64,000 nucleotides of DNA from the NCBI RefSeq assembly GCF_001949145.1, contig NW_019091511.1:331214-395213 (forward strand). Reading direction: 5' to 3'. Position 1 is the stretch's first letter. Every line of letters begins with the position of its first letter. This DNA is from Acanthaster planci. Taxonomy: Eukaryota > Echinodermata > Asteroidea > Valvatida > Acanthasteridae. A model generated the notes under the pieces. It searched no databases. It was not told the origin of the DNA and saw nothing but the letters and a program-made list of their open reading frames with translations. Made by a program: the position numbers and the translations under genes. Below are positions 46,767-60,000 of this stretch, piece by piece.

Positions 46767-49700
46767 ATGAACTTAGCTCCAGAGAATCCCTCGGGCAACA
46801 AACTTCTGTATGCCGGCTTCAACCAAGATCATGGTGAGAAGTTATTTTGCTGCCGCAGAAGTTCTATTCAACTGAGTTGTCAATTCAAAGAATGGTCAAT
46901 TCAATGTCTACTTTTTAGTAGGCCTATCAAATATCATCTTGATCATCATGGTCTATCCATCATGTCCATTCCTGCATTTTATATCAATCATGTCAGTTAT
47001 CATGTCAGCATTGTCAGTTGACTATGTTGATGCTCAGCGCTACTTGCAGAACTGCAAGGCACTATTTATTTAATGCTATGGATTTTAAATGCTGTCCTGC
47101 AGTGTCCCCACGGCCACAACAGCCATCAAAACTGAATCATATCTCTTTAACTTTTAAGTTGCATGCCCGATGTTTTTTTGGACCATGTAACTGACTATAT
47201 TTTACCAAATTGAGAACTTTTTACTACCATCCTGCCTCTCTTCAGAAAACAATCTGCCCTTTTGTGACATCTGTATACTCTGGCCATTTCAATGATTCAT
47301 ACATGTCATCGCACACTTCACATGCGCAATGAACATCACTAACATCCGCTATCGGCTTGACCATTTACAAACTGCATGAACAGCTTCACAACGCAGCATA
47401 TAACCCGCACCCTACCATACTCCCCTGCTTCTAAAATAGTTTCTTTGAAAAGGCAAAAGTATTTGAAATATTAGTTATAATATATGTTGCCCTATTTTAG
47501 ACCCCTCATAAGCCCTGCCTGGACTCCTTCCATAATGTAGTAAGGTCAGGTAATGCACCTGGGCTATCACGAACACCAATAATTTTACCTTTCTGCTATT
47601 GGCTACAGTTTAATGATATGTACCTGTATATGTTGACGTGAACTGGCAATTGATTATATTTTGTTTTATAACACCTCACCCACAAATTCTGTATCTTGAT
47701 TGGCCCAGAGCCGGTCACATGGCATTTGCTGTTTTTGCTATTTTGCATTTCATGGCAGAACCTACCAAATTACTATGCCCGTAGCACCCAAAAATCTACA
47801 TGTATGCATTTTGTGCAAATTCCAAAGTGCTAGTGCTATGAAGCTGGGTTCATACATGTTAGGAAGAGGTAGTTTGGGAAAATTGCACATCAGCTATCAC
47901 ATTAAGCAACCTTCTGTTGGAGAGGTGTTATCCAACAAATATTGACTGCTTCATATCTGTGATCCATGGAATATTCAAATTTCCTTTTGGGCAAAGAATA
48001 TCCTCCATGGAACACCTTGAGAGGCTAGGTTGACATTACCAGTCAAAGCGATCAATATGAAAAATAAAGCCAACAGTAAACTGATACTATTATATCCCTG
48101 AGGCTGAGTATATGGCCCAGTGCCAGTGGTTGTCATGCATGACTTAAGTAGAACTTCAGAACTTTACAATGCTGGAAATCCTTGGGCTGTCATGATTTTT
48201 AAAAAATTATCCTTTGTTGCTTTGAATCAAATTCTACGTGAAATTGCCTGATATTTCCATTTCTTTGCATCCATCTCTGGATAGTCCAAAATTGCAGTAC
48301 ATATACATGTAGGTCAGAATGGCATCTTGTTTATTGAATTCACACTAGTACTGTTTTATCACATGCAACCAGACAGAGATTTGTCATTATAAAATTTCTC
48401 AGGCCCTTAAACTCGCCCTGTGCCTGTTTAGATGCTGTGCTGGTACAAAAACGAAGATATATCAGGGACCAAGTTACAGTCAAATATCTAGTGCCACTAC
48501 ACTGTGTATGTACATGTACGGGTCCCCTTTCTGCTCTTGAAACCTGCGAAGGGGGAGGGGCCAAACACTGGAATGTTAACTGAACTCTGCTCTAGTAAAT
48601 AGGTAGCCTTCTGTGTTAACTTTGTCAGCCATGTATGTGCAGATCTATGTCCGGGCAACTTTGGTGGCAGTACTAACATTGGAGAGGTTTCTTCCATTTT
48701 TCTCCCAGGTTGTTTTGCCTGTGGTATGGAGAATGGCTTCCGTGTGTATAACACAGATCCGCTGAAAGAGAAAGAGAGACAGGGTAAGTCATTCCACAGA
48801 GGAGGAAGACTTGGATGGTTTGAAAGAGTTTTTAATATTCTCTAACTCTGTGGCATCCTCGTGAAGAGTAGACCGTATGTGCATGCTGGTTTAATAGCAC
48901 GTATGCAAATGACTCAGGGAAATTGAGACTAGTGATTGCTGGATCTCACAATGGGGATAATGTTTATCTACATATAGTGTGGCACACTACCACACAGGCC
49001 AAGTGCTTGCTCGATGTAAGATGTCAGTATGCCTAGTGTGTGAAAGTAGGCCCAAACCATGGTCGCACAAAATGTGCTAGCCCCATGAATTTTGTTCTGC
49101 TCGGACATACATGCCAAGGTCTGTAGAGAACACACCTTCACTCTCACAGATGTCAAACAAAGTACTTGATCTTATATTTCCGTCGAATGTTTTGCCGGAA
49201 CACAACTGCTTTTTGTCAGACAAATGCCAAAAGCGGCCGGAAAATGGCTGATGTCTGACTGCACTGGTAATTTCACACCCTGTCTGTATCTGTTTCATAT
49301 AGCTCGATCACACTTCTATTTCCACTGATTTGTAAGTAACTTATAAACATAACAAACTGCTGATTGAAAATTTTTCTGTGATTTGTTGGATGCTTTATTG
49401 GAACTGTATTGTTGTTGATGTGCAGAGCTAATTCCAGAAATTAGGGGTCCAAAAGTGTGACATTGTTGTATCCTTGTTACATCTGACCTTTGTTGTTTGA
49501 CATGGAAATATCACCGGAATTGATTTCAAACTATTACTATTTGTTTGGCAGGTAATTTGCATTCATTCATCACTCTTGGAAATTAGAAAATGTGTTTTGA
49601 ACTTACAAAATCATATGTCAGATGTGACAGGGACATACAAAAATGGACCTCTAATTTCTGGATTTACCGAGCTACATCTGTGAAAGGTACAAATTACTTG

Positions 49701-52700
49701 TTTCTGCCTTTTCATCACATTTTATTTGGGGAAGTGAGATGAACTAAAATTAAGCATGTTTTAACTGAACTGTGTTGCATCAGCTGTTCAGTACCACCCA
49801 TGTGACAGGCTTTGATCCAATCAGGATGGCCGAGTGCTCTTGGAGCCAAACCCCCTAGGCCTTTTACTAGAAACCACCCTCAATCCTCCAAAATTCCCCC
49901 AAAACTGCTTGAAGGATTTTGGAGGATTGAGGAGGCTTAGAGTTAAAAGGGACATGAATTTGTGGCCGAACTTGCAAAAGTGAGCGGAAAGTTTCCTGAA
50001 CCACTTTGGCATTAACTGTCTTTTCCAAATAATCTCAAAGACAAATTCGTGTTGAAGAATAAATGTCAGATTGGAAACTTAATTCCTTGGTGAAATATTA
50101 ATGTTGCATTTTACATTCACAAATCTCCTTTTTTGTTTTAATAAAATAGATTTCAGCGATGGTGGGGTTGCACATGTGGAAATGCTGTTTAGATGTAACT
50201 ACTTGGCCCTAGTTGGTGGAGGAAAGACACCCAACTACCCACCAAACAAAGGTAGGATCCTTGTTTCTGATATCACATGTGTGTCAGTCTGTCTGTATAG
50301 TTTGATTAGATATGGTTGGTGTTCTTGGTAATGAGAACAGGATGTGAGACCAGTCACTTCATGATATAAGTGGTTTACAGTACAGTGCGCCACAAAGAGG
50401 CTCTCATGGAGAGGCCAGTTTTCAAGTTTATGGTTGACAAAAGAATGGCCAACTCGCTGCGATTTACACTTGAGCGATTTCAAAAGACAACTTGAGGAAA
50501 TGTGTAATTGATTGGGGCATTCCGTGCCTCACAAAAAAACACTATTTTAATTAACTCCAGTATTCTAAACACTTCTGAATCTTCAACCCAGACAAAAACA
50601 GCGATACTTTTTTCAATCATTTTCCCACAATGGATTGCCAAAATAGGCCTCTCCTTGCCAACCACTTGGTGGCGTATGGCATCGTAAATTGCCCCTGTTG
50701 AATGGGCTGGTCCCCGATACTGTTGAATGCTAAACAGACAAGTTGTGTCAACTCAAAGTGTATTCCACAGCGAAGATACATCACCACTTGTTTGTATGGA
50801 GATTTTCTAATGTTGCGTCACTTTGGGTCTCTGTTAGGAAACGTCATACTTTTCTCAAGATTTTCATGCAAAGATTTTTACCAAGCGCATTTTTTCTCCA
50901 GATCCGTTTCCCCATCTTTTCACCTTCATTTTTAAATACGTTTGAAAAACAAACATGGCCCCAACCCCCACCTGTACAAAATGCTCTGTTTGCTTGCAAA
51001 AATCTTAACAGTCCTCAATCCTCCGATTTCAATATGGGGGTTCGGGTTAAGAAAAAAATGGGTGACGCCTTGTTTGCTTTGCCTTGTCTGCTGTGAAATT
51101 TGAAAAACGTGATCTTGAACTTCAGTTGACGTTTCACAATAGAATTATATCATCGCTTGTGAAATATTGTCCAATACAAATGGACTTGGGACGTGCAGAA
51201 ACTGAGACAAACAAAACTCAACCGTTCAAAATTCAACAGGGTTGTCTAAGGGGTGTGGCTATCTCATCAACAGCGATAGGTCAAAGAACTAAGGCTTGGT
51301 GTCAATGAATGTTATACTTTTTTGGAGTAACTTACTCGCTCATGATGCACCCAGGCGTATCCAATCTTTTCTCTCTGCCCATGCAGTGATGATATGGGAT
51401 GACGTAAAGAAGAAGCCCGTCATTGAGCTGGAGTTTTCTGGTGAGGTGCGAGCGGTCCGGCTCAGGCGAGACCGGATAGTGGTTGTCCTAGATACCATGA
51501 TCAAGGTCTACACGTTCACCCAGAATCCTCAGCAGCTGCATGTTTTCCAGACCTCAACAAATCCAAAAGGTATCTTTGCTTTTGATAGTGTTACTTTTAA
51601 AAAAATATCCAAACTATCTGTGATAGTGAATTATTCATCAGTGTTACAGTCAAGACCACTAAAGACCTTCACAGGACCAGCACAAGAGTGACAAGACCAA
51701 CATAAGGACTAAGCCGTTGTGGAAGAGATTTTTTGATGTGAAATTTAGGGAGCACAGCAATGAAATGTACAAGGGTATGCAACCCATGTTTACACTTATG
51801 GCACGCATACATGTAGTGTGGTCATGTGCAGTGTGTGTGCATGATGAGCAGTACAAGTTCTTTGGTGTATTGTTTGCGTTGTAGAACTAGTGATCTAGTA
51901 TGATTAGTGGATGATTTTCATGAATTTATGCATACTGGATTATTTGGGCAATTTATTTTCTGCAAGTTAAACAAGTTTAATTACACAACTGTATACCCTT
52001 TAATCACTGTCATAATTTTGTGAGGGTTACATGGATTGGTGGCTTTGTCGCGCATTTCAGGGATGGAATTGGGTGTTTCTAGTGTGTGAAAGTGCGTGTG
52101 TTGGTTAGTCAGTGCGCAGGGCTGGCCCGTGTGTTCGTAGTTCCATCTTTGGGTGCTTGATGCAGTCATCCCTGCATGTGTTTCTCAGGGTTCTCATCCC
52201 TTATTTACTGGTGTAATATATGAGCTTCTGCTATCAATATGTGCATATTATTTTCGTTAGTCATATTTGTCCAAAAATTTAAAATTTAGAAATGGAACTT
52301 AAGAGTGCCTGCCATATCTTTACAGGTGGCCCCTTGGCCCAGACTTGAATAAATATATGGAGCCAGAGAGAGGATAAGTGACACCCCTGTCCTTTCCTGG
52401 GCTCATACATGTACATGTAATACAACTAGGACCTGAAGGCCATCATAGTCATCCCCCCTAGTCCCGAGGCAACGCCTCCTGAAGAGTCCCAAGACAACAC
52501 CCCCCTTGGACCTGCATCCACCCGCCCCGCCACATGGCAGCCTCATATTCATAAAGCCTGAATTTTCTTGAATGTAACAAATAAATCAAACAAGATCACA
52601 CTGATATGAAGAGAAAAGAAACAATGATAATTATTACCGGTAACTAACTCGCTAGTGACTTTTACGAGGAACTGGAGGTAATCCATCACAATCCAACACT

Positions 52701-55700
52701 CCATGTGCAATCTGCATTGCTTGCTGCAAAGTCTGCCACTGATGTGATGGTCTTTGTTGGTGGGCCTATTACTCTTGGTTTGCGGCTTACCGACATCATC
52801 AGTACTGTCACCATGACAACGTGCACAGAATGCTCAGGCAGTTCTTCCAGCCGCGTGGATTAAGCCTATCAAAATCCCCCAGAAAGTGGAAATGGATTTT
52901 ACGTGGTTGGGGTTAATGAGAATAATAAATACTTTAAGTGTTGACAGCAGTTAAAAGTGATTAGGTTACGCTGGTGTACTGAAAAAGGCCCATGTTTTGA
53001 CTGTCAGCATGTAAGATCCTTCACGAATTCCCTGTAGTGACTCTCTCAAGTGAGTTGTATATCACAATTGATTACGCTCTTTCCTCTTTGGCAGGTCTGT
53101 GTGTTCTGTGTCCGAACAGTAACAATTCTCTGTTAGCGTTCCCGGGACGCAGGACAGGACATGTTCAAGTTGTTGACTTAGCTAGCACCGAGAAGGACCC
53201 GGTAGACATTGCTGCCCATGACAATGCCTTGAGTTGCTTAACGTTCAACCATCAAGGCACAAGATTAGCATCTGCATCAGAAAAGGTTAAAGTGATGATT
53301 GAAATGGTAGAATGAAAGTAACGTTGAACTGTTGCAGGTTTTTTGCAGTGATTTTTGTTGAAGGCAACACTGGAGTCATAATCAAGTCATCACAAGTGTG
53401 CACTCTTGTACTTTCCTAAACTGACTTGTGATGAGACCTGTTGCCTGACTTGTGACTAGTCTTGTGACCTGACTTATGTCCAGACTTTGGACCTGATTGC
53501 AACAGTTTTATTGATGAATTAATTAATCTGTGCATGGCCAATTCTAAACATTTTGGCTCAGGAAAATGAATGGTGATATTTCTCTCGCTCAATTTGTGTT
53601 TATATCGGCTGGCATACAGCCAGCCAGTTCTTTATCAACTTTATAATGACGAGTTCTAAACCAATAGGAATTGATAAACTGTCTAAGGTATTTATGAAAT
53701 GACAGCGCCTATGGTGATTCAGATAGTGATGAGGGTAATTGCGTTGGTATGAATGATGATGTTAATCATATTTTGAAGTAGGAGTTCCACTGGGTTTTCT
53801 TTACTCCCAGGGAACTCTTATTAGGATATTTGACACAAGTAACGGGACCCAACTACAAGAGCTGAGACGAGGCTCAGGCAGTGCCAACATTTACTGGTGA
53901 GCAACCGTAGTAAGATCTGCCAATACGTTGGTAGTGTTTGATATCCTAAGTTGGTTTATAGCAACTCTTTACTGTACAAAGGGCAATTATCCCCAAGTAG
54001 TGACAGGCAGTAGATCTTGGCATGATTTGGAGCTGTTTCAATGAATAGCATTCATTGCTTTGGCAAATAGTGAAGTCTGTTGGAATAAAATGGCAGGATG
54101 ACTTGTCACTGGTGTCCCCGAGCAGGATACTTTATCACATTTATTTTTCCGATCTGTCAAGTCTGTAGCTCTGAAACATCGATGTTTTATTTGTTGCAGT
54201 ATCAACTTCAACCAAGATTCTTCACTGCTGTGTGTTTCAAGTGACCATGGCACTGTCCATGTATTCGGAGCAGAGGACCCAAGGAAGAACAAACAGTCGA
54301 GGTAGGACAGCCAATGTCAGAATATCTGTGTTTTGATTGGCTCTAATACCAAAGACGGACCACAGGGCTCAAACTTCATGCACAGCAGCTCCAACTGTAG
54401 TTCCTACTCACTGTCTCCTCTCTACAAGTTTCTTCAGGCTTACAAGCAACAGTTCCTAGGGTTTGCTTTTGAGGAATCCTTGTTTTCGTTACCAGAAAGA
54501 CTCAGTCGTAAGTTTGTCCTTCCCAATTTTTTACAGCCTTGCATCTGCCAGTTTCCTGCCCAAATATTTCAGTTCCAAGTGGAGTTTCTCCAAGTTCCAG
54601 GTTCCAGGCAATGCTCAGTGCATCTGTGCATTTGGTGCCGACTCCAACTCAGTCATAGGTGAGCTTTAACCCTAACCCCCTTTGCATTTTCTCTAGGCAC
54701 CTTGCCAAACCGGATAGACTCCAACAGCTAGAACAAAAGACTTTAGTTCATTGCTCACATCCAACATATCCCTACAGAAAGTGGCCGCTGTTGGATATCG
54801 TTGGGTTGAGCATGGTTCAGGTTCTGATTGTTATCCTTGATTGGATCCTGTAGTGGAAATGTTTAAAAAGTCATTCATGACAAGCTGAAGGAAAGTCAGT
54901 TGGCTGTCTGCAAAATTCTGCTGTTAAGAAGGATTGGCCTTTCTGCATGTACAAATCTCATCGTATAACCCTACCTCTGACTCATTCTTCTGTAATCAAC
55001 ACTTTGGCAAGTTTTTTAAGCATAATTTATAACTCTGACAGTTACTGCTCCTGTTTGTCAAGAGCCTATCTCTTGGCCATTTGCAAAGGGTTGGCAAAGT
55101 ATTGGCTCACTGATAACAACACTTTTCCAGTGTCCCGTGAATTTATACTCCTATGAAATCTGGTCGTTTCCCTTGAATTGGTCAAGCATTCACAAGCTAT
55201 GAACAATAACAATGTCTGGGCCACAATATTTATTCCTTTTGCATAATTTTAAGTAAAATTTCTGTAGTGTTTCAAAAAATACCTTGGTGAGAGGTCTGAA
55301 CTGCAACAGAAAACAGTTCCAATTCAAGAAGAAAACTACAGAAAATGGCTGAAAATTTGGAAGAAAACAGACTGCCCTAAAACCTGAAAGACAGTGACCA
55401 GTACAAGAAAACAGACTGACCTAAAACCTGAAAGACAGTGACCAATACAAGAAAACAGACTGACCTAACACCTGAAAGACAANNNNNNNNNNNNNNNNNN
55501 NNNNNNNNNNNNNNNNNNNNNNNNNNNNNNNNNNNNNNNNNNNNNNNNNNNNNNNNNNNNNNNNNNNNNNNNNNNNNNNNNNNNNNNNNNNNNNNNNNNN
55601 NNNNNNNNNNNNNNNNNNNNNNNNNNNNNNNNNNNNNNNNNNNNNNNNNNNNNNNNNNNNNNNNNNNNNNNNNNNNNNNNNNNNNNNNNNNNNNNNNNNN

Positions 55701-56671
55701 NNNNNNNNNNNNNNNNNNNNNNNNNNNNNNNNNNNNNNNNNNNNNNNNNNNNNNNNNNNNNNNNNNNNNNNNNNNNNNNNNNNNNNNNNNNNNNNNNNNN
55801 NNNNNNNNNNNNNNNNNNNNNNNNNNNNNNNNNNNNNNNNNNNNNNNNNNNNNNNNNNNNNNNNNNNNNNNNNNNNNNNNNNNNNNNNNNNNNNNNNNNN
55901 NNNNNNNNNNNNNNNNNNNNNNNNNNNNNNNNNNNNNNNNNNNNNNNNNNNNNNNNNNNNNNNNNNNNNNNNNNNNNNNNNNNNNNNNNNNNNNNNNNNN
56001 NNNNNNNNNNNNNNNNNNNNNNNNNNNNNNNNNNNNNNNNNNNNNNNNNNNNNNNNNNNNNNNNNNNNNNNNNNNNNNNNNNNNNNNNNNNNNNNNNNNN
56101 NNNNNNNNNNNNNNNNNNNNNNNNNNNNCCCTAAAACCTGAAAGACAGTGATCAATACAAGAAAACAGACTGACCTAACACCTGAAAGACAGTGACCAAT
56201 ACAAGAAAACAGACTGACCTAACACCTGAAGGACAGTAATCAATACAGGTAGCTTAAAGGTTTTACAGTGCAACACCACACAGTACTTTTTAAATGCAAT
56301 TTAATATATTAAGGACATGTGTGACCATACACATGTATTATTCCAATTAGCCAGCATTGGAAATTTTGCAATTCAGAGTGACAAAAATGATGAAAGCCGC
56401 CCAGGGATGCCCCGGGTGAAATTTGTGATTCTGTCAAAGAAAGCAAAACCAAGATTGATGAACAAAAAAATCACTACAACCTGTCAAGGTTTATTACAAC
56501 ATTTGTTTCATTTGCTGTGAAGTTATGATGAGGAAACGGTTGTTTTCATCCATTTTTCTCCCAGCAATCTGTGCCGATGGTAGCTACTTCAAATTTGTCT
56601 TCAACCAGAAAGGGGAATGCAGCAGGGAAGTATATGAAAACTTCCTAGAAATGACTGACGAGAAGATGTGA
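46767..56671 (+). CDS. WDR45B: WDR45B (WIPI3), autophagy PROPPIN, 9 coding exons
   Basis: WIPI3 is a seven-bladed beta-propeller that binds PI3P/PI(3,5)P2 on forming autophagosomes and recruits ATG2 and AMPK/TSC partners. Exons: 46767-46833, 48709-48783, 50150-50251, 51387-51569, 53095-53285, 53811-53896, 54200-54301, 54537-54658, 56565-56671. All phases agree and give 344 residues, the same as human WDR45B. Markers are [85 protein letters not shown] and [15 protein letters not shown]. The lipid-binding LRRG motif is in exon 6 ([14 protein letters not shown]). The sequence is closer to WDR45B than to WDR45. Intron 8 contains the second assembly gap. Confidence 0.97.
49877..49932. repeat. Short hairpin in WDR45B intron 2
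   Basis: The arms ccctcaatcctccaaaattcc and ggattttggaggattgagg pair over about 17 bp. It is probably the core of a small repeat. Confidence 0.5.
55360..56248. repeat. 44-bp minisatellite spanning an assembly gap
   Basis: A 44-bp unit starting acctgaaagacagtgaccaa and containing gaaaacagactgacc repeats on both sides of the Ns (two to three copies each side, few mismatches). It lies in WDR45B intron 8. The array is probably longer than shown. Confidence 0.9.
55483..56128. other. Assembly gap (646 N)
   Basis: Unknown sequence within the 44-bp minisatellite in WDR45B intron 8. Exons 8 and 9 join in phase across it, so no coding exon need be missing. Confidence 0.95.
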
Positions 56672-56874
56672 AATGTATAACCCCCCCTTCTGTGAGACCC
56701 CACCCCCATTCAGTAATTTAGGAGCTGATGTTGTGGTAGGGTGCCACGCAGCATGAAATCTCCCCGCCTGAGGGTATTATCGGAAACATGCCTGAGGCTG
56801 GAATCTGTTTTAGTAGCTTTGTAAATATAATAATTATGTGAATTTTGTAGCAGTCTGTTTTTATTCCACTTGAA

Positions 56875-56880
56875 AATAAA
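56875..56880 (+). terminator. WDR45B polyadenylation signal
   Basis: AATAAA lies about 200 bp after the WDR45B stop codon, directly before a 30-bp tandem repeat. Confidence 0.6.
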
Positions 56881-56886
56881 TATCAT

Positions 56887-57032
56887 CACAGTCCTGATCG
56901 GACAGCTTGAGCAAAGCACAGTCCTGATTGGACAGCTTGAGCAAACCGCAGTCCTGATTGGACAGCTTCAGCAAACCACAGTCCTGATTGGACAGCTTCA
57001 GCAAACCCCAGTCCTGATTGGACAGCTTCAGC
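56887..57032. repeat. 30-bp tandem repeat, five copies
   Basis: The word gtcctgattggacagctt recurs at 56891, 56921, 56951, 56981 and 57011, exactly 30 bp apart, with changes at a few positions. As 30 is a multiple of three, both strands stay open. On the minus strand this gives a ten-residue repeat (LSNQDCGLLK), which I take as a by-product, not a protein. Confidence 0.9.
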
Positions 57033-60000
57033 TCATTATTGAATGTGAATGAAAAGATTTTACATACGTGCTCAACATTCATGTTGAGAGTGAGTACTTT
57101 ATTCAAATAATAAAGCAGACCTACAGCGGGGCCTGCATTGTCTGCTTGTGGCAATTCAATGCATGTATTTCCATACCCGGTTAGTCAGCCATGACGTTGT
57201 GTTTGATTACATGCAGCTGACCATTGAAGCAGACTTTTTAGTGTTGCATATCTGTTGGCAGACCTGCACACTCTTTGCATACTAATCAAGGCCCAGTTTT
57301 CCTGGTGACATGAAGTAGGAATCTATGCGTACATGTACTTACACACAGAATGTGCTGTTAAAATAGTCAGTCTAGGAAGTCTGTGGGCCAGTCTGGGCTG
57401 GTGCATTATTTTAGAATGCATGGTGGTTCTGAATCTTTCAGGTTGCAGTTTCAGGAATTGGCATGTTGGCGGACGCTGCATAAGGTAATCCATTGTAACA
57501 CTAAATGATGCCAATGACTGATTCACAGAATTGAATATTTTTATTGCTTACGTCTAGAACTCTTCGTTTGCACTGTGGTAGTTTCCTCGTTACATACAAC
57601 CAAAGCTTCTGATGAAAATCAGAATTCTTCTTTAGATATTGCCAGTTGGACAGGAAGTTTTTGGTTGTCATGGCCCAAACGGCTGAGCCGTTTTGTGCCG
57701 GTCTCAGGCTGCTTTTTTTTTGTACCATCAGACTTCAAAGTTGTTATCACAAGAATAAGTCTCATAGTGCCATAGGAACATCAAATAAGATGCACAGAGC
57801 AAAATATTGAAGTACATTAATTCAATTTGAATGCTTCAGGCCTACAGTCGGGGATTAATTTTAAAGATGTAGCCTGAGACGCAGACAGGGTCAAGCTTTA
57901 GAAAATGGCCCTGCTATATTTAGTAATAGTTCATTCCTATATTGTTTGTTATATCTCACTTTTTTTTCGGCCAGTAACGCTTGATTACGACTTCATTTTA
58001 GCTTTGTTTGTGTGTTAAGCTTTGCCTGGTATGTTGTATAAACAGTCCTTTAAATCGACTGTGAATCAAACAGCAATAGTTGAAAATAAACAAATGAAAT
58101 AATACATTGCCATGAGATGAATTACACTGTAAAGTATAATATGAAAATTCATGCAGTCCAAACTTTGCCAAAATATTTTTTTTATTTTGACCTTGTATTT
58201 TAAAATGTCAAGTCAAGATCTGTGATGCATATTTTGCGAGCAATTCTTCTCAGTGTGTTGAACTTACTTTCACAATTGTACGATTGCTTTATGAAAAAGC
58301 TAGAAGCTTCCCCAGATGTTGTTATTAGATGCAAACCCCTTTGTAAGGTGTTATTATTCAGTTTCACCTTGAGATAATGTTGGAATCAGGAACTTTGCAT
58401 AAATTGTTCATGTGTGCCGTTTTGCCGATCATCAACGACCATTTCATTTGGTTGTATCGCAGTCATCCTGTTTGATTTATTCTGGAATCTTAGAAGGCAG
58501 AAGGGCATACACATGTTTGTAAATGTTGACGACTTTAAAGTAAAACTGAATTGGTGATGTTGATGAACAAGAAATCCACATGGCAAATTCATTATAGTTT
58601 TGATTGATTCTGGGAGGCAAACTGTTCTGTTTTGTTTGTTCATGGCATGTAAAGGAAGACCATGATTTTCATTGGCAGTATTTTGCCATCAAGTAGTGTT
58701 CCCAGCATGGTACCTTTGCTGAATGGGGCCTGAATTATAACCCCCCCCCCATCACATCTTTGATGCATAATGCTTTTATTTTGCTGAATTGAAAATCATG
58801 GTCTTTTCTTTTCAATATATCAACGAGAGTCTTCAGCACCATCTTTGTAATCGCACCCTCCTCATTCAATGTGATAGCCTTACAAAAGCTCTAAATTCTG
58901 CTGGGAAATTTTGTCGATAACTGTAAATATTTATCAAAGCAAGCATACATTTTTTGGTGAAATTATTTACTTTCGAGTAAGGAGTGGTCATTACAATTTC
59001 CCTCAAATACCTGACCGTAAGCAGTAATTGTCGAAAGAATTTTATTCATGCCCTCTGTACACTTGAAAAACTGTGGTGTTAAATTCGTGTTAATTTACGG
59101 GGATGAGATTTGCTCGGAGTTCTCCTGATTTCAGGATCTTTCCGTCAGGATTTCCATGTTTTCTGGATTTTCAACCAATATCTTATAAATTTGGAAACTC
59201 TTTAGTTTACCATTTCAGTTATTGTAAGTATAAAAGTTGATGTACAGTGTTTGCATAGCTGCCATCTTTCAGGCAAATACTATTTCACAAGATGCATGTA
59301 AAGGAGGCTTCCCTTTCGAAAAAAGAACTACCCTGCAACATGGTTACCACGCAAAGCCTCTACAGGACACAACAAATCGTTATACCATAAGGGGTACATA
59401 TGGGCAATTGAAATGCTGCTGTGGGGTTTTAAAAACCGCTGGCGATGTATTTCCTAGATATTTCATTGTTGTCCAATCTCAACCCTGAATTTAACACCCT
59501 CGATGTTATTAGAGGATTAAACCCAGTCTTGTGTGGTCCTCGGGTAACACCACAGTTTATGCAGTTGATCAGTTCCAAAAGTTTAGTAAAGAACTACATA
59601 AGGCCTATACCTTCTCTTTTATGCTGTATATACCAAATGTTCAATACATGTACGAAGATTATTTTCAAGTTATTCAACTATGCGTATTTTTTGCAGCACC
59701 ACAGATGGCCATGTTTTTATTTCAACTTTTTAAATACTTCCTGCCCGATCAGTGATGTCCATCTGGCCGATATTTTAAATTGGATTCGTGTTTCTCGGCA
59801 GTTAATAACACATAATGACCTTTCGTTTTACCAGCAGTTCCTGAAAAGTGACAAAATAATCATGAGCAGTCGCAGATATTTCAAATAAAAACCGATATTG
59901 ACGGTTTTCGTCGTTTGCGATTTTCATTTGTTTTTGTTTAATCGGCGGGTGTCTATTCGTAAACAATGGGGATTCCTTAGGTGCAAAATACGTGTACGTA

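Noticed and set aside
55421-56155. Open frames through the second gap
   Set aside because: An artefact of Ns and a 44-bp minisatellite in an intron.
56887-57032. CRISPR-like direct repeats
   Set aside because: The 30-bp units are back to back with no spacers, and the DNA is from an animal.
56861-57154. Minus-strand open frame with LSNQDCGLLK repeats
   Set aside because: It is the translation of a 30-bp tandem repeat in noncoding sequence after WDR45B. There is no start context, domain or splice support.
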